Shown: positions 1-5,219 of the stretch, one piece after another | Numbering within the stretch: the first letter of the stretch is position 1 | Layout of the letters: each line of letters begins with the position of its first letter | DNA from: Lysobacteraceae bacterium | GTDB taxonomy: Bacteria; Pseudomonadota; Gammaproteobacteria; Xanthomonadales; Xanthomonadaceae | Length of the DNA: 6,196 bases | Assembly (NCBI GenBank): GCA_017990865.1 | Contig: JAGNNB010000193.1 | Location: 1-6,196 of the forward strand | Direction of reading: 5' to 3' | Notes under the pieces: generated by a model | What the model was told of the DNA's origin: nothing | The model's database searches: none | Seen by the model: only the letters and a program-made list of their open reading frames with translations | Position numbers and translations under genes: made by a program

Positions 1-28
1 GGAACTTTTCACCCGCTTAGCACTCGAA
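1..28 (+). promoter_or_regulatory. Predicted sigmaE (ECF) promoter of rpoH
   Basis: The first seven bases, GGAACTT, equal the classical sigmaE -35 element. After a 16-base spacer, TCGAA at 24-28 fits the TCnnA form of the sigmaE -10 element. Transcription would start near 34-36, leaving a leader of about 22 bases before the rpoH ATG at 57. In E. coli one rpoH promoter is sigmaE-dependent, which links envelope or extreme heat stress to the cytoplasmic heat-shock regulon; the same wiring is inferred here. The -35 touches the window edge, so upstream context cannot be judged. Confidence 0.6.
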
Positions 29-43
29 GTCCCCGACTGCTAA
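17..43 (+). promoter_or_regulatory. CIRCE-like operator (HrcA binding site) upstream of rpoH
   Basis: TTAGCACTC (17-25), nine bases, then GACTGCTAA (35-43) match the CIRCE consensus TTAGCACTC-N9-GAGTGCTAA at 17 of 18 fixed positions; only base 37 differs. CIRCE is the operator of the heat-shock repressor HrcA and usually precedes groESL or hrcA-grpE-dnaK. Here it overlaps the -10 and start region of the predicted sigmaE promoter and covers the candidate sigma70 promoter, so a bound repressor would block both. Control of rpoH by HrcA is inferred from the motif; hrcA is not in the window. Confidence 0.7.
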
Positions 44-46
44 GAT
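17..46 (+). promoter_or_regulatory. Possible sigma70 promoter of rpoH
   Basis: TTAGCA (17-22) and TAAGAT (41-46), separated by 18 bases, resemble -35 and -10 elements (four and five matches of six at best). Transcription would begin around 52-54, only a few bases before the ATG at 57, giving an almost leaderless mRNA. The hexamers share bases with the CIRCE-like repeat, so part of the resemblance may come from the operator itself. Confidence 0.4.
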
Positions 47-56
47 CGCTCCCACT

Positions 57-926
<870 letters not shown>

Positions 927-935
<9 letters not shown>

Positions 936-970
936 GCGGCGAGCTCCAGAAAGATGGTTGCCGCGTAAGC
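927..970 (+). repeat. 11-bp direct repeat spanning the rpoH stop codon
   Basis: GCCGCGTAAGC occurs at 927-937, where it contains the rpoH TAA, and again exactly at 960-970, a period of 33 bases. The bases after each copy are only loosely alike. It may be a remnant of a small tandem duplication at the gene end, or chance in GC-rich sequence. Confidence 0.4.
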
Positions 971-1027
971 CACGAACGCAAAGAGTCCCGCCGCGATCCA
1001 AGCGATCGGATTCCGTGAGCTCCCGAA

Positions 1028-1059
1028 CGAACGCCGCCGCTAGGCGGCGTTCGCGTTTC
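1028..1059 (+). terminator. Hairpin terminator after rpoH
   Basis: CGAACGCCGCC (1028-1038) and GGCGGCGTTCG (1043-1053) form a perfect 11-bp stem with a GCTA loop, followed by the short T-containing tail CGTTTCG. The T-tract is weak, but the stem is very stable and lies 93 bases after the rpoH stop, before the next gene. There is no A-tract on the other side, so it probably acts in one direction only. Confidence 0.65.
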
Positions 1060-1110
1060 GGTATGCTGGCGCCACCGCGCTCGAACGCCTTTCCGCCTGT
1101 GCCATCGCCG

Positions 1111-1665
1111 ATGCCCACACCGCCGCCGCTGCCGCCGAACTCTTCCTCCCCGCCTGCCGCCCGCGCGCCCGAAAAGCGCGGGTGGCGACGTTTGCCATGG
1201 TGGGCGTGGACCGGCTTGTTCGTGATCTTCGCGGGCCTTGCCGGCATCGTCGGCGCCGGCATGTTCGCGGCGGGTCGTTTCGTCGGCGAGGGCTTCGATA
1301 TCTTCGAAGGGGACGCCCGCATCGCGCTGCAGCGCAATCCGACCATCCGCGCGCGGATCGGCACGATCCGGGAGATGGACATGGACTGGACCGCCACCGG
1401 CAACGCGCCGCACCCGGACGATTTCGTGTTCAAGCTGAAAGGCGATCTCGGCGGTGGGCGCGTCCGCGCGCGGTTCGAGACCACCGACGACGGCGAACGT
1501 ATCGACCAGGGCATGCTGCGGATGAACGACGGCAAGGAATGGCCGTTGGCGCCGGATCCGGGACCGGACATGGGGCTGGACGCGGATGCCGGCGCCGAGA
1601 CTTCGGGGCAGGACGCGCCGTCGGAGACAGCAGAACCGCAGACGGACGCCGAACCGAGTTCGTGA
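1111..1665 (+). CDS. Single-pass membrane protein with Coa1-like domain
   Basis: The 184-residue protein has a Pro-rich N-tail (MPTPPPLPP), a basic segment EKRGWRR (21-27) and one transmembrane helix (about 30-55), so the rest should face the periplasm. Residues 66-146 (EGDARIALQRNPTIRARIG, a GDLGGGRVRARF strand pair, DGKEWPL) resemble the cytochrome-oxidase assembly factor Coa1 family, in which a short alpha/beta domain follows a membrane anchor. A role in respiratory complex assembly is inference from this resemblance. The tail (150-184) is acidic, rich in Asp, Ala, Glu and Pro, and probably disordered. The frame is open further upstream; ATG 1111 was preferred because ATG 1063 lies directly behind the rpoH terminator and inside a TATGCT -10-like sequence. 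Neither has a clear Shine-Dalgarno; GTG 1099 is also possible. The TGA lies in the first unit of a tandem repeat. Confidence 0.75.
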   Translation: MPTPPPLPPNSSSPPAARAPEKRGWRRLPWWAWTGLFVIFAGLAGIVGAGMFAAGRFVGEGFDIFEGDARIALQRNPTIRARIGTIREMDMDWTATGNAPHPDDFVFKLKGDLGGGRVRARFETTDDGERIDQGMLRMNDGKEWPLAPDPGPDMGLDADAGAETSGQDAPSETAEPQTDAEPSS

Positions 1666-1739
1666 TCCTGCGGTTCGGTTCTCGATCCTGTGGTCCGTGA
1701 TCCTCCGGTCCGTGATCCGGCTGTCCGTGATCCTGTTCC
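1662..1739. repeat. Degenerate 15-bp tandem repeat (minisatellite)
   Basis: About five units resemble GTGATCCTGYGGTCC: 1662-1677 (variant, followed by a three-base insert), 1682-1696, 1697-1711 (GTGATCCTCCGGTCC), 1712-1726 (GTGATCCGGCTGTCC) and 1727-1739 (shortened). The three central units are exactly 15 bases long and abut. The first unit contains the stop codon of the upstream gene. The number of units probably varies between strains. It may insulate or end the upstream transcript, as no classical terminator is seen here. Confidence 0.8.
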
Positions 1740-1835
1740 GCGCCGCGATCCGCTAAGGCTTAAACAAGGCCTATCGCGTCGATAAGTGCAGCCCAATGCA
1801 TGCAGCCCGATCCACGCAGGCCTCCGGCCCGCGTG

Positions 1836-1853
1836 CCGCCGCCCCCGCGGCGG
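1836..1853 (+). other. GC hairpin in the leader region of the first paralogue
   Basis: CCGCCGC (1836-1842) and GCGGCGG (1847-1853) form a 7-bp stem with a CCCC loop. The short palindrome CGGCGCCG (1856-1863) follows directly. No T-tract follows, so this is not a classical terminator. It could be leader RNA structure or simple GC-rich symmetry. Confidence 0.3.
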
Positions 1854-1906
1854 GTCGGCGCCGCGATGCGCGCCTTGTGCTCTGGAGAGTCCAGCCCTTA
1901 TCGATC

Positions 1907-1913
1907 AAGGAGA
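1907..1913 (+). promoter_or_regulatory. Ribosome binding site deciding the start of the first paralogue
   Basis: AAGGAGA lies five bases before ATG 1919. The frame is open up to an ATG at 1796, but the extra 41 codons encode a low-complexity Ala/Arg stretch and would bury the signal peptide, so ATG 1919 is the real start. Confidence 0.85.
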
Positions 1914-1918
1914 TTGCA

Positions 1919-2338
1919 ATGAAACCCAAGCTTTTCACGGCCCTGTCCGCTGTCGTGCTCGGCATCGCCGCGCTCGGCCAAAGCGCCCCCGCGCAAGCCG
2001 GCGACGTCAGCAACGCACAACTGAGCTGTTACGTGGACACCTACGCGTTCGACTACCCCAGCATCGGCGAATGCGTGGGCGTGTGGACCCCCGGCACCGC
2101 TACCAATCCCAGCAAAGCCGTGTTCCAAGTCGTTGGATTGACGCCCGGCAGCTACACCTACTACTGGACGGATATGAGCACCGGCCAAGTGGGCGTGTGC
2201 GGCACCAACAGTATCAGTTGCTTGCGTTCGATCCGCGTGAACCAGTTCAAGACCGTGTGCGTGACCGTGATCGATAACGCCACCGGCGCCAGCAAGACGG
2301 TGAGCGCGACCGCGGAATTCATCGATGGTTGGAACTGA
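1919..2338 (+). CDS. Small secreted protein, tandem paralogue A
   Basis: The product has 139 residues and no family I can name. A Sec signal peptide (MKPKLFTALS, then a hydrophobic core, ending APAQA) should be cut after residue 27, giving a 112-residue exported protein beginning GDVSNAQLSCYVDTYAFDY. Four cysteines shared by all three paralogues (SCYVD, ECVGVW, GVC and SCLRS, the last two six residues apart) suggest two disulfides. A fifth cysteine (KTVCVTV) is unique to this copy. Alternating strands, the YTYYW motif and VTVIDNATGASKTVSA suggest a single Ig/PKD-like beta-sandwich; this is inference from pattern only. The mature part is about three-quarters identical by eye to paralogue C. 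It has its own Shine-Dalgarno and terminator, so it is probably transcribed alone. Confidence 0.9.
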   Translation: MKPKLFTALSAVVLGIAALGQSAPAQAGDVSNAQLSCYVDTYAFDYPSIGECVGVWTPGTATNPSKAVFQVVGLTPGSYTYYWTDMSTGQVGVCGTNSISCLRSIRVNQFKTVCVTVIDNATGASKTVSATAEFIDGWN

Positions 2339-2368
2339 GCGCTTCGCGTAACGGCACATGACGAAACG

Positions 2369-2394
2369 ACGGCCCGGGCAACCGGGCCGTTTTT
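2369..2394 (+). terminator. Rho-independent terminator of paralogue A
   Basis: ACGGCCCGG (2369-2377) pairs with CCGGGCCGT (2382-2390) across a GCAA loop, followed by a run of T to 2394. It starts 31 bases after the stop codon. Confidence 0.9.
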
Positions 2395-2564
2395 GCGCTC
2401 TCACCCCGCAAATTCGATCGACGACCAACGCGGAGTGATCCTGTCCGGTCGCAGTTGACGCTGTTTCGGAAGCGGGCGACACACATGCGGTATTGCCGCT
2501 GCCCCGCCCGCAGATCCCAGCGCACCGTCACCACGGCGACCGCGCACACCTGTTCCGACTCCAC

Positions 2565-2568
2565 AAGG
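2565..2568 (+). promoter_or_regulatory. Weak ribosome binding site of paralogue B
   Basis: AAGG lies ten bases before ATG 2579 and sixteen before the alternative ATG 2585, which favours 2579. It is clearly weaker than the sites of paralogues A and C, suggesting lower translation. Confidence 0.5.
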
Positions 2569-2578
2569 CACACACATC

Positions 2579-3010
2579 ATGACCATGCAACGACTCCATG
2601 CACTCGCAGCTTCCGCTCTGCTCCTCGCCGGCGGCTTCCTCGTTCCCGCCGGTACCGCTCAGGCCGGCAATGTGGCCAACGCGCAACTGAACTGTTACGT
2701 CGACACCTACGCCTTCGACTTTCCCAGCGCCGGCACTTGCGGCGCTGCCTGGACCCCCGGTAGCGCGTCCAATCCCACGGTGGTGGTGTTTGAAGTCGCC
2801 GGTCTGTCGTCTGGTAGTTACACGTATAGCTGGACCAATCTCGAAGGCGGCGGCAACAACTGCGGCAACGCCAGCGTCTGCCTTGTGCCGATCGCGACCG
2901 AAACCCAAGGCGACGGCTACGCCGCGATGGCGGTGACCATCACCGATCTGCAGACCGGTGCGCAGAACACGGTTTACGCGGATGCGAGCTACTTCGACGG
3001 CTGGAACTGA
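2579..3010 (+). CDS. Small secreted protein, tandem paralogue B (divergent)
   Basis: The 143-residue product is the most divergent of the three tandem paralogues. The signal peptide (MTMQRLHALAASALLLAGG...) ends in GTAQA with predicted cleavage after residue 29, leaving 114 residues that begin GNVANAQLNCYVDTYAFDF. The N-terminal third and the C-terminal FDGWN match the other copies. The middle differs: the TGQVGVC stretch is replaced by a Gly/Asn-rich loop (EGGGNNCGNASVC), so the last two shared cysteines are five rather than six residues apart. The following strands (YAAMAVTITDLQTGAQNTVYADAS) keep the alternating pattern. Function is unknown; a secreted single-domain Ig-like fold is inferred. 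An alternative start at ATG 2585 removes two residues. Confidence 0.88.
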   Translation: MTMQRLHALAASALLLAGGFLVPAGTAQAGNVANAQLNCYVDTYAFDFPSAGTCGAAWTPGSASNPTVVVFEVAGLSSGSYTYSWTNLEGGGNNCGNASVCLVPIATETQGDGYAAMAVTITDLQTGAQNTVYADASYFDGWN

Positions 3011-3051
3011 CGCTGTTCGAACATCCGCCGCAGTACCTGTCGAACAAGACG

Positions 3052-3077
3052 AACGGCCCGGACAACCGGGCCGTTTT
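3052..3077 (+). terminator. Rho-independent terminator of paralogue B
   Basis: AACGGCCCGG (3052-3061) pairs with CCGGGCCGTT (3066-3075) across an ACAA loop, with TTTT at 3074-3077. It starts 42 bases after the stop codon and has the same core stem as the terminators of the other two paralogues. Confidence 0.9.
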
Positions 3078-3091
3078 CGTTCATCCGAAAT

Positions 3092-3125
3092 GCGATCGAC
3101 CGATACCCGTCGATGCGTCGATCGC
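3092..3125. repeat. Inverted repeat between paralogues B and C
   Basis: GCGATCGAC (3092-3100) and GTCGATCGC (3117-3125) are perfect 9-base inverted arms around a 16-base spacer, the geometry of a dimeric regulator site. The surroundings are rich in short CGATCG/GATGCG words, so it could also be chance. Confidence 0.4.
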
Positions 3126-3235
3126 GATGCGTTCGCAGCGCTTTCGCATGTCGTCGTTTATCTGAACGCAATGCGAGTCGGTATGCGGGCGCGTGCGATG
3201 CGCGCCTGCGCCGCCGTCGTGCGGAGGTGTAGGAT

Positions 3236-3267
3236 CGCAACGCAGGCCATCGATGGCTTGCGTTGCG
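3236..3267. promoter_or_regulatory. 32-bp near-perfect palindrome upstream of paralogue C
   Basis: The left arm (3236-3251, starting CGCAACGCA) is the reverse complement of the right arm (3252-3267, ending TGCGTTGCG) at 15 of 16 pairs. The only imperfection, 3245 with 3258, is a G-U wobble in RNA. It lies 26 bases before the ATG and just before the Shine-Dalgarno. TAGGAT (3230-3235), directly to its left, resembles a -10 element without a good -35. If that is the promoter, transcription starts inside the palindrome, which then acts as a DNA operator. If the promoter is further upstream, the mRNA carries a very stable hairpin before its ribosome site. The sequence does not decide between these. 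Confidence 0.65.
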
Positions 3268-3280
3268 TTCATCTCGACAA

Positions 3281-3286
3281 TGGAGG
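3281..3286 (+). promoter_or_regulatory. Ribosome binding site deciding the start of paralogue C
   Basis: TGGAGG lies seven bases before ATG 3294. The frame is open back to 2958, inside paralogue B, but only the start at 3294 has a ribosome site and puts the signal peptide at the N-terminus. The stretch from here to the ATG resembles the same stretch before paralogue A (GGAG, then TT and CA before ATGAA). Confidence 0.85.
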
Positions 3287-3293
3287 TTACAAC

Positions 3294-3713
3294 ATGAACA
3301 CGAAATCGTTCTCAGCCCTGTCCGCCGCCGTCCTCGGCGTCGCGCTTCTCGCGCCAAGCGCCCCCGCGCAGGCCGGCAATGTCAGCAATGCCCAGCTCAG
3401 TTGTTACGTCGACACCTACGCCTACGACTACGGCACCATCGGCGAGTGTTGGGGCGGGTGGACGCCCAGCACCGCGTCCAATCCCAGCAATGCGGTGTTC
3501 GAGGTGGTAGGCCTGACCGCCGGCAGCTACACCTACTATTGGACCGACGTGACCACCGGCCAAGTGGGCGTGTGCGCGACCGGCGCTTCGTTTTGTTTCC
3601 GTTCGATCCGCGTCGGTCGCAGCAAGACCGTGCGCGTGACCGTCATCGACAACGCCACCGGCGCCAGCAAGACGGTGACCGCGACGGCGTACTACGAGAA
3701 CGCCTGGAACTGA
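3294..3713 (+). CDS. Small secreted protein, tandem paralogue C
   Basis: This 139-residue product has exactly the length of paralogue A. A signal peptide (MNTKSFSALSAAVLGVALL...APAQA) should be cut after residue 27, leaving 112 residues starting GNVSNAQLSCYVDTYAYDY. It keeps the four shared cysteines (SCYVD, ECWGGW, GVC, FCFRS) but has Arg where A has its fifth cysteine (KTVRVTV). The conserved block GSYTYYWTD, then TGQVGVC, and the near-identical VTVIDNATGASKTV show recent common origin with A. The end is YYENAWN, against FDGWN in B and IDGWN in A. Many Tyr, Trp, Thr and Asn residues and few charges fit a compact exported beta domain. I do not recognise the family. It is followed by its own terminator, so co-transcription with the next gene is unlikely. 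Confidence 0.9.
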   Translation: MNTKSFSALSAAVLGVALLAPSAPAQAGNVSNAQLSCYVDTYAYDYGTIGECWGGWTPSTASNPSNAVFEVVGLTAGSYTYYWTDVTTGQVGVCATGASFCFRSIRVGRSKTVRVTVIDNATGASKTVTATAYYENAWN

Positions 3714-3742
3714 GCGCATTCTTGCTGCAACGCGATATGAAG

Positions 3743-3767
3743 CGGCCCGGACTCCGGGCCGTTTCTT
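3743..3767 (+). terminator. Rho-independent terminator of paralogue C
   Basis: CGGCCCGG (3743-3750) pairs with CCGGGCCG (3754-3761) across an ACT loop and is followed by TTTCTT. The stem extends through G-U and A-U pairs with AAG before and TTT after. It starts 30 bases after the stop codon. Confidence 0.85.
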
Positions 3768-3818
3768 CGCGACTGGTGCGATGCTGCAGGACGCGTTAGT
3801 CTGCAGGCGTCGTCACCG

Positions 3819-3825
3819 AAGGGAG
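3819..3825 (+). promoter_or_regulatory. Ribosome binding site deciding the NYN gene start
   Basis: AAGGGAG lies six bases before ATG 3832. This excludes the in-frame ATG at 3781, which has no ribosome site and sits just after the preceding terminator, and makes ATG 3844 less likely. Confidence 0.85.
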
Positions 3826-3831
3826 CGCGTC

Positions 3832-4599
3832 ATGGACGATCGAATGCGGATCGCATTGTTGATCGATGCGGATAATGCGCCGGCATCGAAGATCGATGTC
3901 GTGCTCGCGGAGTTGGCGCGACACGGCGTCGCCAATGTCCGTCGCGCTTACGGCAATTGGAAAAGCCAGAACTTGAGCAAATGGGAGCAGATGCTGCACC
4001 CGAACGCGATCCAGCCGATGCAGCAATTCGCGCTCAGCACCGGCAAGAACGCCTCCGACATGGCGATGGTCGTCGACGCCATGGATTTGCTGCACAGCAA
4101 TCGTTTCGACGCGTTCGCGATCGTGTCCAGCGACGCGGATTTCACGCCGCTGGTCATGCGTTTGCGTGCGCAGAACATGCGCGTGTTCGGTTTCGGCGAG
4201 CAGAAAACCCCGGATCCTTTCGTCAACGCATGCTCGACCTTTCTCTACATCGACGAACGTCCGCCCGGGACGAAGGCGCCGGGCGACCACGGCGATGCGT
4301 CGCCTCCGGCGTCGCCGATGCCGACGGCGAAATTGCGGCAAGACACGAAGCTCGTCAGCTTGTTGCGCGATGCGGTGGAAGCCGAGAAAGAGGACGACGG
4401 CTGGTCGAATCTCGCCGCGGTGGGCCACAACATCAACAACCGCGCGTCCTTCGACCAGCGCAACTACGGTTACGCGAAATTGAGCGCGCTGATCGAAGCG
4501 ACCGAGCTGTTCGAACTGCGGCGCGAAGGCCTGCATCTGGCGGTGAGAGCCAAACCGAAGAAAACGACGAAAGTCGACGCTCCGGCCAAAACGGGCTGA
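3832..4599 (+). CDS. NYN-domain putative RNase with C-terminal OST-HTH/LOTUS domain
   Basis: The 255-residue protein has two domains. Residues 6-140 form an NYN (PIN-like, LabA/DUF88) nuclease fold: LLIDADNAP (9-17) gives the first acidic residues D12 and D14, KNASDMAMVVDAMDLL (72-87) gives K72, D76 and D82, and SSDADFTPL (99-107) gives D101 and D103. These carboxylates would bind a divalent metal for RNA cleavage. A Pro-rich linker (144-166) leads to residues 171-240, which match the OST-HTH/LOTUS winged-helix family (LLRDAVEAE, DGWSNLAAVG, FDQRNYGYAKLSALIE, FELR), associated with RNA binding. A cytoplasmic role in RNA decay or processing is expected from the families; the substrate is unknown. 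All expected acidic residues are present, so it should be active. It has no signal peptide or membrane segment and lies between independent transcription units. Confidence 0.92.
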   Translation: MDDRMRIALLIDADNAPASKIDVVLAELARHGVANVRRAYGNWKSQNLSKWEQMLHPNAIQPMQQFALSTGKNASDMAMVVDAMDLLHSNRFDAFAIVSSDADFTPLVMRLRAQNMRVFGFGEQKTPDPFVNACSTFLYIDERPPGTKAPGDHGDASPPASPMPTAKLRQDTKLVSLLRDAVEAEKEDDGWSNLAAVGHNINNRASFDQRNYGYAKLSALIEATELFELRREGLHLAVRAKPKKTTKVDAPAKTG

Positions 4600-4649
4600 G
4601 CCGCGCTTCGATCGCGTAATCGCAAGATTCGGATATCGCATCCGCCCGC

Positions 4650-4674
4650 GAACGCTCACGCTGCGCGCTCCTAC
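4650..4674 (-). repeat. Possible GTAG-headed REP-like element
   Basis: Read on the minus strand from 4674, the sequence is GTAG followed by an imperfect palindrome: GAGCGC (4670-4665), a nine-base loop, then GCGTTC (4655-4650), with one G-U pair. GTAG-headed palindromes are typical REP elements in Xanthomonadaceae relatives such as Stenotrophomonas. Only one copy is visible in this window, so repeat status cannot be shown. Confidence 0.3.
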
Positions 4675-4685
4675 TATCGGAGCGC
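4665..4685 (+). promoter_or_regulatory. Hairpin covering the ribosome site of the DUF1203 gene
   Basis: GCGCTCC (4665-4671) pairs perfectly with GGAGCGC (4679-4685) across a TACTATC loop. The right arm contains GGAG, the Shine-Dalgarno six bases before ATG 4689, so folding would hide it. Alternatively TACTAT (4672-4677) in the loop is a -10 element, in which case the transcript starts near 4684 and the hairpin is not in the mRNA. No convincing -35 is seen. Confidence 0.35.
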
Positions 4686-4688
4686 ACC

Positions 4689-5156
4689 ATGTCCTTCCGC
4701 ATCCACGCCTTGCCCATCGAACCGTTTTCGCCGCTGTTCGCGCTGTCCGACGAGGACTTGCGCGCGCGCGATATTCGCCGCGTCGTCGCCGACGGCCGGC
4801 CGGTGTATCCCTGCCGCGTCAGCTTGCAGGATGCGGTCGAAGGCGAACGCTTGTTGCTGTTGCCGCATGCGCATCATGTCGTCGAGACGCCGTATCGCGC
4901 GTCCGGGCCGATTTACATGCGCGAAGACGCGCTGCAGGCGCGGCCCGCGCCGGGCGAGGTGCCCGTGTTGCTGCGTTCGCGGTTGCTGTCGCTACGCGCT
5001 TACGATGCACGCGGGATGATGGTGTGGGCCGATGTCGCGCCCGGCACCGAACTCGAACCGGCGATCGACGCCTTGTTCGCGCACGAACGCACGGCGTATC
5101 TGCATCTGCATTACGCGAAACCCGGCTGTTACGCCTGTCGGGTCGAGCGCGCGTGA
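4689..5156 (+). CDS. DUF1203 domain-containing protein
   Basis: The 155-residue protein matches the DUF1203 family over its full length. Landmarks are PCRVSLQDAVEGERLLLLPH (41-60), YRASGPIYMRE (69-79), LRSRLLSLRAYDARGMMVWAD (95-115) and the C-terminal HLHYAKPGCYACRVER (139-154) with its conserved Cys pair. There is no signal peptide or membrane segment, so it should be cytoplasmic. The biochemical role of the family is unknown to me; conserved His and Cys residues hint at metal or small-ligand binding, which is speculation. GGAG lies six bases before the ATG. The gene is 89 bases after the NYN gene, with no clear terminator between them, and converges on the NADH dehydrogenase gene, whose stop is 63 bases away. 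Confidence 0.88.
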   Translation: MSFRIHALPIEPFSPLFALSDEDLRARDIRRVVADGRPVYPCRVSLQDAVEGERLLLLPHAHHVVETPYRASGPIYMREDALQARPAPGEVPVLLRSRLLSLRAYDARGMMVWADVAPGTELEPAIDALFAHERTAYLHLHYAKPGCYACRVERA

Positions 5157-5219
5157 TCGATGTATGCGTTCGCGGCGCTGTATCGATGCGATCGCGCGGT
5201 GCGAGCGCATGCCGCGACA

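Noticed and set aside
1882..1894. CTGGA-GAG-TCCAG dyad before the paralogue A ribosome site as a possible operator
   Set aside because: The arms are short, the other paralogues have no counterpart, and there is no adjoining promoter.
1779..1904. TCGATAAG (1779-1786) and its reverse complement CTTATCGA (1897-1904) flanking the leader region of paralogue A, plus TATCG-CGT-CGATA at 1772-1784
   Set aside because: Eight-base inverted words 110 bases apart are not rare by chance in a region of this size, and no promoter with good -35 and -10 could be anchored to them.
2455..2490. TTGACG at 2455-2460 as a -35 element for paralogue B
   Set aside because: No acceptable -10 sequence lies 15-19 bases downstream.
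3781..3810. Two CTGCAGG copies (3784-3790, 3801-3807) before the NYN gene as an operator
   Set aside because: The words are short self-palindromes that differ outside seven bases, with nothing else to support a binding site.
3796..4659. Minus-strand open frame of 287 codons opposite the NYN gene
   Set aside because: It is a shadow of the NYN/LOTUS gene: Arg/His-rich, without motifs, and in the antisense phase expected from GC-rich third positions.
5157..5219. Bidirectional terminator between the convergent DUF1203 and NADH dehydrogenase genes
   Set aside because: CGCGGC and GCCGCG arms exist but lie too far apart, and no T-tract follows on either strand.
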